Below, piece after piece: positions 43,348-52,446 of a DNA stretch of 64,000 nt; position 1 is the first letter of the stretch; each line of letters starts with the position of its first letter. The notes under the pieces were generated by a model. It did not search any database, had not been told where the DNA came from, and worked only from the letters and a program-made list of their open reading frames with translations. This DNA comes from Bacteroides sp. (GTDB lineage: Bacteria > Bacteroidota > Bacteroidia > Bacteroidales > Bacteroidaceae), in the NCBI GenBank assembly GCA_017472925.1, contig JAFUNS010000038.1:26831-90830 (forward strand), in the 5' to 3' direction. The translations under genes and the position numbers were made by a program.

Positions 43348-44378
43348 CAGTTGAAGTATTGGATGCGACGTTGGTTAATAATCACGTAAATAATAACGGG
43401 TGCCCCCAATACCGGAGTAACGGCATTGAGCGGAATAATGCCCGATTCGCCCGGAAGAATGCATATCAAGTTACATAACAAGGCTATCACGCTACCGGTC
43501 AATAAAGTAACGGGTAACAAGGAATTGTGGTTGGATGTACCCAACATCAATCGTGCGATGTGAGGAACGGCCAGTCCGATGAAGGATACCGGTCCGCAGA
43601 AAGCTGTAGTAACTGCCGTAAGAATACCGGTGGATATCAAAAGCAAGTTACGGGTACGCTTGATGTTTACGCCTAAGTTCTCGGCATAACGGGTACCTAA
43701 CAACATGGCATTGAGCGGCTTTATCAGAAGAATGGCAAGCACTAATCCAGAGAGTGTAAAGGCTGCAAAGTAAGGAAGTTGTTCCAACGATACTCCGCTG
43801 AAGTTACCCATACCCCAAATCATGTAGGAATGTACTCCCTCGGCCGTGGCAAAGAAGTTCAACAAGGAAATGGCAGAGGAAGTGATATAGCCTATCATAA
43901 TCCCGGTAATAAGGAGCATGATGTTACTTTTGATAAGGGTAGAGAAGAACAGAATCAGTCCCATCACCACCATGGAACCGACAAAAGCTCCGATAACGAT
44001 GGAAAAGAATCCCGAAAGGGTAACGCCTGCGGTAGCAAGAGTACCTCCAAAGGCAAGCATCACCAAAGCTACTCCCAAGCTGGCTCCCGAGTTAATACCG
44101 AGAATGGATGGACCCGCCAAGGGGTTGTTGAAAGCAGTTTGCAACATCAATCCCGAACCGGCCAAGGCGGCTCCACATAGTAGGGCAGTGATGGCTTGTG
44201 GGATACGGGCTTCCCATACAATGAAGCTCCAACTGGCTTTCTCCACTTCTTCACCCAACAAGGAACGAATCACCGCTTCGGCCGGAATATCTACCGAACC
44301 GAAGAAGAGATTGGCTGCTATCAGGGCAAGGATAAGAACCGTCAATGCAAGGCTATATGTAGTTCCTTTGTTTTTCAC
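43347..44378 (-). CDS. btuC: corrinoid ABC transporter permease (BtuC/FecCD family)
   Basis: 343 residues with about ten membrane helices. Family motifs: GAALAGSGLMLQTAFNNPLAGPSILGINSGASLG, AFCGPVSFIGLAVPHIARLM, and the final GAPVIIYVI. The start is GTG at 44378, overlapping the stop of the binding-protein gene as GTGA; no ATG is near, and the coupling supports this start. Forms the inner-membrane channel with the BtuD-like ATPase. Confidence 0.92.
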   Translation of the reverse strand: MKNKGTTYSLALTVLILALIAANLFFGSVDIPAEAVIRSLLGEEVEKASWSFIVWEARIPQAITALLCGAALAGSGLMLQTAFNNPLAGPSILGINSGASLGVALVMLAFGGTLATAGVTLSGFFSIVIGAFVGSMVVMGLILFFSTLIKSNIMLLITGIMIGYITSSAISLLNFFATAEGVHSYMIWGMGNFSGVSLEQLPYFAAFTLSGLVLAILLIKPLNAMLLGTRYAENLGVNIKRTRNLLLISTGILTAVTTAFCGPVSFIGLAVPHIARLMLGTSNHNSLLPVTLLTGSVIALLCNLICILPGESGIIPLNAVTPVLGAPVIIYVIINQRRIQYFN

Positions 44379-45511
44379 TCCGCTAATTTACTAAAATATT
44401 TCAATTCATAGTCCGGAAACAACGATGGATGAAAGATTTTTATCAAATCCTTCAAAACCAAGTCGGGATGAAATGGAAAATCTTCGTAAAATGGAACATA
44501 AGCGGTGTTGCATCCATAGATTTTTCTTTCCTTGAAAGCCTTGAATTTTGCATAAGGAGAATAGTCCTCTTTTAATTCAGTATAAGTCTTGTTCTTGGCT
44601 TGGTTATATTTGATAAGCCAAAAATCGGCATCTTGCCCTTTTTCGAACACAGTTTCAAATGATAAAGGTACGGAGCCGCTTACTTCTTGACTTGCAAATG
44701 CATATTGTGCGCCGGCATCGGCATATAAACGACCGGTTGTACTCTTTCCTCCAGGAGTATACCATGCAGAACCACTTTTTTGGTCACTGATGAGAGTTGG
44801 TTTGTTTGTACTTTGAAAAGCCATATCTTTTAATTTAAGATAGTTGCTTTCTACTTTTTGAAAAATACTGTCCGCTTGTGCTTCACGGCCAAAAAGAAGG
44901 CCATAGAAATGCATCCATTCAGCTCTTCCTAATGGAGAAGTTTCCATATAGTCGGCACATTCGATGATGGGTATTTTCAATTTTTCTACTCGTCCATGTC
45001 CTCCACTATTTTCGAAAGGAGAAAGCATTAAAGCATCGGGATGCATATCGATAATTTTTTCTATATTGGGGTTCATGCCATCACCGGCATCAACAATACT
45101 TCCATTACGGCATCCTTCTTGAATTTCGGGAACTTTAATATATTGTAGCTCACAGATACCTCCGATACTTGGTAAAGCTCCCAATTCTTTGATAAGACTA
45201 CAATGTACTGCTGTATATACCAAGGCATTGCTTAATGGTATGTGTACCACTATACCTTCGGGGAGGTGTTGAGGTATTTCTTTATCTTTTTCTATTAAAA
45301 GATAAGTGCGTAAGATTTTAGTGGTATCCCAAGGATTACGTAAACGTGCTTTTATGTATCCTTCACCTTTTACCAATGTCAAGTTTTCAGCATAGCGAAG
45401 TTGGATTGTTTCTTCTGGTACAAAAACGGAAGAAGTCTTGCTTCTCCCACCACACGCGGAGAGAAGCAAGACTAACATTACTATGTTGGCAGATAGTAAG
45501 ATATTCTTCAT
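44375..45511 (-). CDS. btuF: corrinoid ABC transporter substrate-binding lipoprotein (BtuF-like)
   Basis: 378 residues with lipobox LLSAC. Two alpha/beta lobes of the class III periplasmic binding fold: LIKELGALPSIGGICE, IEKIIDMHPDALMLSPFENSG, TLISDQKSGSAWYTPGGKSTTGRLYADAG. Captures ligand for the BtuCD-like pair. It follows btuG by 6 bp and overlaps the permease start. It is larger than E. coli BtuF because of a longer N-terminal beta region. B12 as ligand is from operon context. Confidence 0.9.
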   Translation of the reverse strand: MKNILLSANIVMLVLLLSACGGRSKTSSVFVPEETIQLRYAENLTLVKGEGYIKARLRNPWDTTKILRTYLLIEKDKEIPQHLPEGIVVHIPLSNALVYTAVHCSLIKELGALPSIGGICELQYIKVPEIQEGCRNGSIVDAGDGMNPNIEKIIDMHPDALMLSPFENSGGHGRVEKLKIPIIECADYMETSPLGRAEWMHFYGLLFGREAQADSIFQKVESNYLKLKDMAFQSTNKPTLISDQKSGSAWYTPGGKSTTGRLYADAGAQYAFASQEVSGSVPLSFETVFEKGQDADFWLIKYNQAKNKTYTELKEDYSPYAKFKAFKERKIYGCNTAYVPFYEDFPFHPDLVLKDLIKIFHPSLFPDYELKYFSKLAE

Positions 45512-45517
45512 TGCTGA

Positions 45518-46612
45518 TTATTTTGTTTCAAATATAATTTTTGATGTATAATATCCGGCAGAATATTTTTTCTTATAATTCCCATTAGCATCATATACTA
45601 AAATATCGGCATTTGCGCCCCATGGTGAATCAACAATATATACATCTCCAGTTATTGGATCTATACTCATGGCATTGGGTGATTTAAGTGTATTGATGTC
45701 AATGAACGGACTTTCTGTACCCTTCTTCAAATCGTAGATAACAGCTTTATGAGTATCGGGTAAATAGTATTCACTATATAGAATATACATTTTATCACCA
45801 TGGTTAGCCACAAATGTAGCATTGCAAAGCGAAGTCATGGTATCTGTTTTGGGGTCAATACGTTGTAATGTTTGATATACCCATTGGTCGGCAGGAAGTT
45901 TGTCTGTTCCTGCATAATTACCGTTCGAAACTGTGTATACATAACCGTCATCACCAGTCAGACATTGAGTATATGGATTCAAAGCTACTTCTATATCTTT
46001 TGTTTTAGTGAAAGATGCAATATCTATTACCGAAACGGTTTTTCCGCTACCATCTTGTGTGTAGTTGGAATTGTTTACATAGAGCTTTCCATTTGCATTG
46101 GTGATACCCTCTGGATGCGAACCTACAGCTACCTTGCCAGTTATGTTCAATGTTAATGTGTCGAGACGAGATACACATCCATCGTAGGCGGTGAAGAACA
46201 CAGCACCATTAGCGGCTGTCATATAACGTGGACTGATGGGCTGTCCTTCATTGTTAGTTAAAGCAATACTCTTCAAAACTTTACAGTTCTTGTCAAGAAC
46301 TTCAATTTTAGAAGATCCCGTAACGGTTACATATAATTTTGAACCGTATAAACAAAGGTCTTGTCCCAAGTCACCAAGGCCTTTTCCGTTGGCAGCAGTA
46401 TATAAATCGGCGCTGACTATTTCTGTATCCATATTCAGATATTGGATGGAAGCATCATTTCCTCCCCAATTCCCAGTGTTAAGAATGTAGGCACCAATCG
46501 TCTCTGTCGGTATGGGGGCAGGTTCGATAGTGGGGTCATCGTCGTCACTACATGCAGTCATTGTTCCCAAAGCAACTGCCATTAAAGTCATTTTGTACCA
46601 GAATTTTTTCAT
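45518..46612 (-). CDS. btuG: BtuG-like surface B12-binding lipoprotein (beta-propeller)
   Basis: 364 residues. Lipobox TAC is followed at once by SDDDD, an acidic stretch of the kind that exports lipoproteins to the cell surface in Bacteroidetes. The rest is a seven-bladed propeller of YncE-like repeats (GSKLYVTVTGSSKIEVLDKN, NGKLYVNNSNYTQDGSG, GDVYIVDSPWGANADILVYDANG). In Bacteroides, BtuG proteins sit on BtuB and bind corrinoids with very high affinity; the position directly after btuB and under a cobalamin riboswitch supports this. The ATG at 46612 is used instead of an upstream TTG. Confidence 0.88.
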   Translation of the reverse strand: MKKFWYKMTLMAVALGTMTACSDDDDPTIEPAPIPTETIGAYILNTGNWGGNDASIQYLNMDTEIVSADLYTAANGKGLGDLGQDLCLYGSKLYVTVTGSSKIEVLDKNCKVLKSIALTNNEGQPISPRYMTAANGAVFFTAYDGCVSRLDTLTLNITGKVAVGSHPEGITNANGKLYVNNSNYTQDGSGKTVSVIDIASFTKTKDIEVALNPYTQCLTGDDGYVYTVSNGNYAGTDKLPADQWVYQTLQRIDPKTDTMTSLCNATFVANHGDKMYILYSEYYLPDTHKAVIYDLKKGTESPFIDINTLKSPNAMSIDPITGDVYIVDSPWGANADILVYDANGNYKKKYSAGYYTSKIIFETK

Positions 46613-46628
46613 GTCTTTCAATTTTAAT

Positions 46629-48635
46629 TTAAATATTGTAAGTTACTGTAATCTTATAATTACGCCCAGGCATTGGGTAGAACCGGACAATTTCATAATT
46701 CTTATTTCCTATATTCAATGCATCTGCCTGAATGCGGAGTGATTGTTTTTTCCATTTAAACAACCTGGAAAACGATATGCTGTGGTCGCTATATGGTGCT
46801 ATACGATTATCTGCAGAATTCTGTGCCATTCGGTAACGTTCGGAAGCGTAGGTTACATTGTATGTAATGTTAAACCAAGGCATTTCTAAAGTCATACTTC
46901 CCGAACCGGAATGTTTGGGTGTGTAGGCTATTTGATGTTTCCAGATTTTACTATTTCGGTCGCTGATGTCTTCGGCCTGCATATAGTTATAGGTGGCATT
47001 AATATAAAGATTGTAATCGGTGGCTAAACTGATTTCACTATTCAGACTTACATCCACACCAATGGTTTTTACCTTACCTACGTTTGACATTTTCCAAACA
47101 AACATGGTTGGTACGGCAATAATCTTGTCATCCACTCGGTTATAGTAACCGTCAATGGAAAGGTTTAGGTAATCGATGAATCCCAAAGTTCCTCCCCATG
47201 CTGTTCCTATATTTAACTGACGTGTTTTTTCCGACTTTAAACGATTGTTACCGATAATGGCATAATATAAATCGTTGAATGTTGGTGTACGGAAAATATC
47301 TTTGTACGATGCTCTTAATCGCCAACCGCTGTTTTCCAATGGTTTCCAAGAAAGACTGATGGCTGGGGAAAGACGTTTGCGGTCATTGGCAGCCTTGCCT
47401 ATCTTGACATTTTCTGTAATGTAAGTATTCAGTAACGAGGCTGTGGCAGAGAAGTGGTTGTTTTTATAATGTGTAGCCAATGCTGTGAGCAACGTAAAAC
47501 GTTCAGGATATTGGCATTCCTTTAATGTGGTCGATAAGTAATTATAGGCAAAATCTTGTGCTAAAGAAAATGAAACCCCTTTGATAGGAGAAATCCATAG
47601 TGTAGAAGACAGATAAGTTTCTGTTTGACGGAATCGATCATCCTTATCACCACTTGCCTGTTTGTCCGTATTTCGGTTCCAAGTATAATTGAATTTTCCA
47701 CTTGCCTGTAATTTACATTGATCTGAAAAGCGATTTTCGTATTTCAGTTGGCCAAAATAGTTACGGTCGTATAGACGTTCGGCTGCATATGGATTATCGT
47801 ATACTACACTTCCTGGTAATCCTCTATCTGAATCGAACAAATAAGCTTTTATTTTTAATTCTTGTTTGTCGGTCAGTGTAGCAAAAAGATTCATTTCTGC
47901 TCGATAGGTTTCTATGTCGCTGTTATTACGTTTGGAATCAATGAGTTTGTTCCCGTTCCACATCTTGAACGGATAATTACCGTCGGCTCTCAGATAGTCT
48001 GCGTATGTCGAAAGACTGATTCGTTTACCAAGTTTTAAAGCATATAATAAGGAAGGATTGACTAATCCGAAAGAACCAGCTTTGATGGTAGCGGATGCGT
48101 TGTAATTTCTGTCAATGAATTGCGGACGAGCTGTTTCAATGCTTAAAGCTCCAGCAGAAGCAAACATCTTTGCTGTTTGATAGATATTATCACTCTGTCC
48201 GATACTTAAGGACAGTTCGGATACGTTGTCTAAAGAGAATCTGGATATATCAACTTGTCCTGATTGGCAATCACTAATGGTTACACCATCGTAACTGACA
48301 GCTGTGTGTTGAGCACCGAGGCTTCGTACAGATACAGTTTTCAGTCCTCCAATACCACCATAATCTTTGATGCTGACTCCTGAAAAATGACGGACTGCAT
48401 CCGAAACTTCCAATGCTCCTATACGTTCCATCTCTGTCTTTTTCATCTGTTGGAGAGGAGCTGTGGCGATAACAGATTTGGAGGTACGTCGGGCAGTTAC
48501 CGTTACTTCATCCATTCGATGAATTTTATCGGTAATTGAATCCTTTTGCTCCTGCGCATATATAAACGAAGGAAACAGACAGACCATTGTCAGCCAATAT
48601 ACCCATATATATAGGGCACGGTTATGATTCCTCAT
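46629..48635 (-). CDS. btuB: TonB-dependent B12 receptor (BtuB)
   Basis: 668 residues with a signal peptide (ending FIYAQ), a TonB-box-like DEVTVTAR, a short plug (IGGLKTVSVRSLGAQHTAVSYDGV) and a barrel ending GRNYKITVTYNI. The size is that of true BtuB receptors rather than the ~1000-residue SusC class. A cobalamin riboswitch lies upstream and a BtuG gene 16 bp downstream. The longer frame from a GTG at 48695 lacks a reason; the ATG at 48635 begins the signal peptide. Confidence 0.93.
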   Translation of the reverse strand: MRNHNRALYIWVYWLTMVCLFPSFIYAQEQKDSITDKIHRMDEVTVTARRTSKSVIATAPLQQMKKTEMERIGALEVSDAVRHFSGVSIKDYGGIGGLKTVSVRSLGAQHTAVSYDGVTISDCQSGQVDISRFSLDNVSELSLSIGQSDNIYQTAKMFASAGALSIETARPQFIDRNYNASATIKAGSFGLVNPSLLYALKLGKRISLSTYADYLRADGNYPFKMWNGNKLIDSKRNNSDIETYRAEMNLFATLTDKQELKIKAYLFDSDRGLPGSVVYDNPYAAERLYDRNYFGQLKYENRFSDQCKLQASGKFNYTWNRNTDKQASGDKDDRFRQTETYLSSTLWISPIKGVSFSLAQDFAYNYLSTTLKECQYPERFTLLTALATHYKNNHFSATASLLNTYITENVKIGKAANDRKRLSPAISLSWKPLENSGWRLRASYKDIFRTPTFNDLYYAIIGNNRLKSEKTRQLNIGTAWGGTLGFIDYLNLSIDGYYNRVDDKIIAVPTMFVWKMSNVGKVKTIGVDVSLNSEISLATDYNLYINATYNYMQAEDISDRNSKIWKHQIAYTPKHSGSGSMTLEMPWFNITYNVTYASERYRMAQNSADNRIAPYSDHSISFSRLFKWKKQSLRIQADALNIGNKNYEIVRFYPMPGRNYKITVTYNI

Positions 48636-48712
48636 AAAACTAATGTAAATGTTGTACGTTTTTGCACTACCTTCTTGCTCTTTCCTCGAAAGCACGAAGC
48701 ATGACTTTTGTT

Positions 48713-48892
48713 TTGCAGGTCTTCTGACTTACCTCTGTTTACTTTGCCTTCCCACCTTTTATCATATAGGCAGTGGCGCGAGTTGTAAGTAAACTAATCT
48801 ATAACGATGAGGCTTACAGCAGCGGGACTGTTCAGGACTTTCACCTGATTCCCTTTTCATCCGTTCCCTCGCGAGCGGAGTTCGCGGAACAA
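48713..48892 (-). ncRNA. cobalamin riboswitch upstream of btuB
   Basis: On the minus strand the conserved elements appear in order: AATCAGGTGAAAGTCCTGAA, CAGTCCCGCTGCTGTAAGC, GCCACTG (48771-48777) and the B12 box AAGTCAGAAGACCTGC (48715-48730). It begins right after the -7 box and ends about 78 nt before the btuB ATG. Binding of adenosyl- or other cobalamin should switch off the uptake operon. At its 5' end, 48863-48890 can form an extra GC-rich hairpin (GTTCC/GGAAC with CGCGA/TCGCG). Confidence 0.95.
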
Positions 48893-48899
48893 AACGATG

Positions 48900-48907
48900 C
48901 AAAGGTA
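48900..48907 (-). promoter_or_regulatory. -7 box TACCTTTG of the btu operon
   Basis: TAnnTTTG match directly before the riboswitch; the transcript would start near 48893. Confidence 0.7.
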
Positions 48908-48956
48908 GAGAAAGAATTTGGAAAAGCAAATATATAGTTTGTTTTTTTTTCAATTA

Positions 48957-48989
48957 TTTGTTTCACATCCAAAATTACAATTAACTTTG
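48957..48989 (+). promoter_or_regulatory. cobQ promoter (-33 TTTG, -7 TAACTTTG) giving a near-leaderless message
   Basis: TTTG at 48957-48960, 21-bp spacer, TAACTTTG at 48982-48989. The ATG at 48995 is only 5 nt further, at about the expected transcription start. Confidence 0.65.
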
Positions 48990-48994
48990 CATTC

Positions 48995-50500
48995 ATGAAA
49001 AAGAAAAATACACTACATCCCATTATGTTTGCCGGAACGGGAAGCGATGTAGGCAAGAGCATTATCGCGGCGGCCTTTTGTCGCATATTCAAGCAGGATG
49101 GTTATCGACCGGCACCGTTCAAGGCACAGAACATGGCACTGAATTCATACGCCACTCCCGAGGGGTTGGAAATAGGACGTGCACAGGCGGTACAAGCCGA
49201 AGCGGCGGGTGTGCCTTGTCATACCGATATGAATCCTTTGCTGCTGAAACCGCAGAACGATCATACATCGCAGGTGGTATTGAACGGGAAACCCATCGGC
49301 AATCGTCATGCGTATGACTATTTTCGGAAAGAGGGTCGAGAGGAGTTGAGATTGGAAGTCTATGCCGCATTTGACCGCCTTTCTTTGCGTTACAATCCCG
49401 TAGTTATGGAAGGAGCCGGTAGCTTGGCGGAAATCAATCTTCGGGATACGGATTTGGTGAACATGCCTATGGCGATGCATGCCAAGGCGGATGTAATTCT
49501 GGTGGGTGATATCGACAGGGGAGGTGTATTTGCGAGTATTTATGGTTCGCTGTTGCTCCTCACTCCCGAGGAACGGAAACGGGTGAAGGGAATTCTCATC
49601 AACAAGTTCCGGGGGGATATCCGCTTATTTGAATCGGGAGTGAAGATGCTGGAAGAATTGTGCGGCATTCCTGTATTGGGGATAGTGCCATACTATAAGG
49701 ACATTCATATCGAGGAAGAGGACTCGGTGGCACTGGCTGTTAAAGCAGTACAGGCGGAACGGGGAAAGGTGAATGTGGCGGTGGTATTGCTTCGTCACCT
49801 CAGTAATTTTACCGATTTCAATGTATTGGAAAGGGACCCTCGGGTACATCTGTTTTATACCAACAATGTAGACGAATTGGCGAAAGCCGACATCATTCTG
49901 TTGCCGGGTAGCAAGAATACTATAGATGACCTTTATGAACTCCGTCAGAACGGGGTGGCGCAAGCGATTCTTCAGGCACATCGGGGTGGTGCGACAGTAA
50001 TGGGTATTTGTGGAGGTTATCAGATAATGGGACAACAGATACTCGACCCGAATCATGTGGAAGGGGAGTTGGAAGCTTTGCCGGGATTAGGACTTTTGCC
50101 GACGATAACTTGTATGAGCGGAGAGAAAGTAACCTGTCAAGTGAAGTTCTGTATGTGTCATGAGCCGTCGGAAATGTTGGAAGGTTATGAAATTCACATG
50201 GGAGTGACAACACCGTTGGAAGGAGAGACTATGCAACCGTTAAACTACATGGAGAACGGGAATCCGGAAGGATGCAAGGTAGATGATACTTGCATGGGTA
50301 CTTATATCCATGGTATTCTGGACAATCCTTCATTCATAGACTACTTGCTGAAACCTTTTGCGCATAAACTGACGGAAGAGGCTTCAGCTTTTGATTATCA
50401 TCAATTCAAGGAACAGCAATACGATAAGTTGGCCGACCATGTTCGGAAGCATGTGAATTTACCGCTTGTCTATCAAATATTGACGAAAGATTATGATTAA
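48995..50500 (+). CDS. cobQ: cobyric acid synthase CobQ/CbiP
   Basis: 501 residues. The N-terminal synthetase P-loop is FAGTGSDVGKS with FKAQNMALNS and VMEGAGSLAEINL; the C-terminal glutamine amidotransferase has its Cys in MGICGGYQIMG and His in GTYIHGILDN. It amidates four corrin side chains of adenosylcobyrinate diamide to give cobyric acid. The start at 48995 is required because residues just after it form the first strand. Divergent from the btu operon; overlaps the next gene by 8 bp. Confidence 0.96.
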   Translation: MKKKNTLHPIMFAGTGSDVGKSIIAAAFCRIFKQDGYRPAPFKAQNMALNSYATPEGLEIGRAQAVQAEAAGVPCHTDMNPLLLKPQNDHTSQVVLNGKPIGNRHAYDYFRKEGREELRLEVYAAFDRLSLRYNPVVMEGAGSLAEINLRDTDLVNMPMAMHAKADVILVGDIDRGGVFASIYGSLLLLTPEERKRVKGILINKFRGDIRLFESGVKMLEELCGIPVLGIVPYYKDIHIEEEDSVALAVKAVQAERGKVNVAVVLLRHLSNFTDFNVLERDPRVHLFYTNNVDELAKADIILLPGSKNTIDDLYELRQNGVAQAILQAHRGGATVMGICGGYQIMGQQILDPNHVEGELEALPGLGLLPTITCMSGEKVTCQVKFCMCHEPSEMLEGYEIHMGVTTPLEGETMQPLNYMENGNPEGCKVDDTCMGTYIHGILDNPSFIDYLLKPFAHKLTEEASAFDYHQFKEQQYDKLADHVRKHVNLPLVYQILTKDYD

Positions 50501-51524
50501 AGGTCATGGCGATGATGTCTATCAATATGCTCGTCCCATCACGGCGAATTTCAGCTCGAATGTGTTTGGTCGGATAAATTTGGACGGTTTGAAGAGACAT
50601 TTGTGCAATTGTATGGACGAGATAGGCAACTATCCTGAACCGGAACCGTATACATTGGAAGCTGGACTTGCCAAGCTACATCACCTGCAAGCGGATGAGG
50701 TATGTGTAACCAATGGAGCTACAGAGGCCATTTATTTGATTGCACAGACTTTCCGGGGAACTAATACCGCAATTTGTCAACCTACTTTCAGTGAGTATGC
50801 CGATGCTTGCCGGATGCATGAGCATCGGGTGACGGCACTTTTTATGTTGCCAACCGAAAAGGAACAGTATCGCTTGCCTTCGGACATTCGCATGTTATGG
50901 TTGTGCAATCCTAATAATCCTACGGGGCGAGTGGTACGAAAAGAAGAATTGAAACGGTTGGTTGAACAGAATCCGAAGGTGTGTTTTGTCATCGATCAAT
51001 CGTATGAATTCTTTACGTTGAGTCCGTTGTTTACGGTTGAAGAGGCAGTTTATTATCCCAATGTACTGTTGCTTCATTCAATGACCAAGCGCTATGCCAT
51101 GCCGGGATTGCGGTTGGGCTATGTTACGGGCTGTGCGAGTCTGCTTGAAAGACTTCGGGTAAATAGGATGCCGTGGTCGGTCAATCAGTTGGCCATTCAG
51201 GCAGGGATGTATTTATTAGCGCATTCCAATGAAATTCCAGTGGATATGGTGGCTTATCTGGAAGAAGCGAATAGGCTTCGGGAAAGATTGCAAGCTTTGG
51301 GTGCCATGGAGGTATGGGATACGGAAACACATTTCATGTTGGTATGTCTTCGCTTTGGAAAGGCATCGGCCTTGAAGGAGTATTTGGCTAATCAACATGG
51401 CATCTTGATACGTGATGCTTCGAACTTTGAAGGATTGGATGACCGTTTTTTTCGCATCGCGGCACAGACTCCGGAAGAGAATAAATGGTTGGTGGATGCG
51501 ATAAAGAAGTGGTTGGAGGAATAA
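50493..51524 (+). CDS. cobD: L-threonine-O-3-phosphate decarboxylase (CobD, PLP)
   Basis: 343 residues, class I/II aminotransferase fold related to histidinol-phosphate aminotransferase. The PLP lysine is in HSMTKRYAMPGLRLGY; NPNNPTGRVV and VTNGATEAIYL are cofactor contacts. Position between cobQ and cbiB supports CobD in the Salmonella sense, which makes aminopropanol phosphate for the corrin side arm. A histidinol-phosphate role is less likely here because no his genes are near. Confidence 0.88.
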   Translation: MIKGHGDDVYQYARPITANFSSNVFGRINLDGLKRHLCNCMDEIGNYPEPEPYTLEAGLAKLHHLQADEVCVTNGATEAIYLIAQTFRGTNTAICQPTFSEYADACRMHEHRVTALFMLPTEKEQYRLPSDIRMLWLCNPNNPTGRVVRKEELKRLVEQNPKVCFVIDQSYEFFTLSPLFTVEEAVYYPNVLLLHSMTKRYAMPGLRLGYVTGCASLLERLRVNRMPWSVNQLAIQAGMYLLAHSNEIPVDMVAYLEEANRLRERLQALGAMEVWDTETHFMLVCLRFGKASALKEYLANQHGILIRDASNFEGLDDRFFRIAAQTPEENKWLVDAIKKWLEE

Positions 51525-51528
51525 GAAT

Positions 51529-52446
51529 ATGGTAGGCTTGAATGATTTTTTGCCGTTATTGTTGGCATGGATATTGGACCTTTGTTTGGGAGATCCTGTT
51601 AGATTACCACATCCGGTGGTAGCTTTCGGTAAGTTGATTTCCAAAGGAGAACATGCCTTGAATCGTGGAACATATCGTAAACTGAAGGGAGTATTACTTG
51701 ATATGGTTTTGGTTGTGGGAACATACACGTTGACTGCTTTTATGCTTGGATGTCTGCCTACGGTAATTGGATTTTTAGTAAATACCTTGCTGATATTCTA
51801 TTGCTTGGCTGGAACTACCTTAATCCGCGAAGTAAAAGAAGTCTTTCGGGCAGTAGACCGGTCATTGGACGAAGGTCGGAAACAGGTAGCTCGCATTGTG
51901 GGACGGGATACCTCCAAACTTTCTGCACAAGAAGTACGGGCGGCAGCCCTCGAAACCTTGGCGGAAAACTTGAGCGATGGAGTCATTGCTCCTTTGTTTT
52001 GGTATGCCTTATTGGGAGTGCCGGGCATGTTGGCTTATAAGATGGTGAATACACTTGATTCTATGATAGGTTATCGAAATGATCGTTATAAGGATTTCGG
52101 TTGCTTTGCCGCCCGATTGGACGATGTGGCGAATTACATCCCAGCTCGGCTTACAGCTTTCCTCATGGTGTTGGCGTCCGGTAAACTTTCGTTGTTGGGC
52201 TTTGTATGGAAGTATGGCGATCAGCATGCTAGCCCCAATTCAGGGTATCCCGAAGCTGCATTGGCGGGTATCTTGAATTGTCGCTTCGGTGGGCCACATA
52301 ATTATTTTGGGCAGGAAGTATGGAAACCTTTCATCGGGCATAACAATAGGTTGCTGACGAGTGAGGACATGAAAGTAGCGGTCCGCATCAATCGCTTGGC
52401 GGAAGTAATGATGATTGGAGTGGTGGTAGTCAAATTTCTATGCTGA
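51529..52446 (+). CDS. cbiB: adenosylcobinamide-phosphate synthase CbiB
   Basis: 305-residue membrane protein. Family motifs: LDLCLGDPVRLPHPVVAFG at the N-terminus, RDTSKLSAQEVRAAALETLAENLSDG and NTLDSMIGYRNDRYKDFG. It joins aminopropanol (phosphate) to cobyric acid. It starts 4 bp after the CobD gene and its end overlaps the convergent phosphatase gene by 17 bp. Confidence 0.96.
   Translation: MVGLNDFLPLLLAWILDLCLGDPVRLPHPVVAFGKLISKGEHALNRGTYRKLKGVLLDMVLVVGTYTLTAFMLGCLPTVIGFLVNTLLIFYCLAGTTLIREVKEVFRAVDRSLDEGRKQVARIVGRDTSKLSAQEVRAAALETLAENLSDGVIAPLFWYALLGVPGMLAYKMVNTLDSMIGYRNDRYKDFGCFAARLDDVANYIPARLTAFLMVLASGKLSLLGFVWKYGDQHASPNSGYPEAALAGILNCRFGGPHNYFGQEVWKPFIGHNNRLLTSEDMKVAVRINRLAEVMMIGVVVVKFLC

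Noticed and set aside
50493-51524. Histidinol-phosphate aminotransferase (hisC)
   Set aside because: The fold is shared, but the gene overlaps cobQ and precedes cbiB, so threonine-phosphate decarboxylase is the better call.
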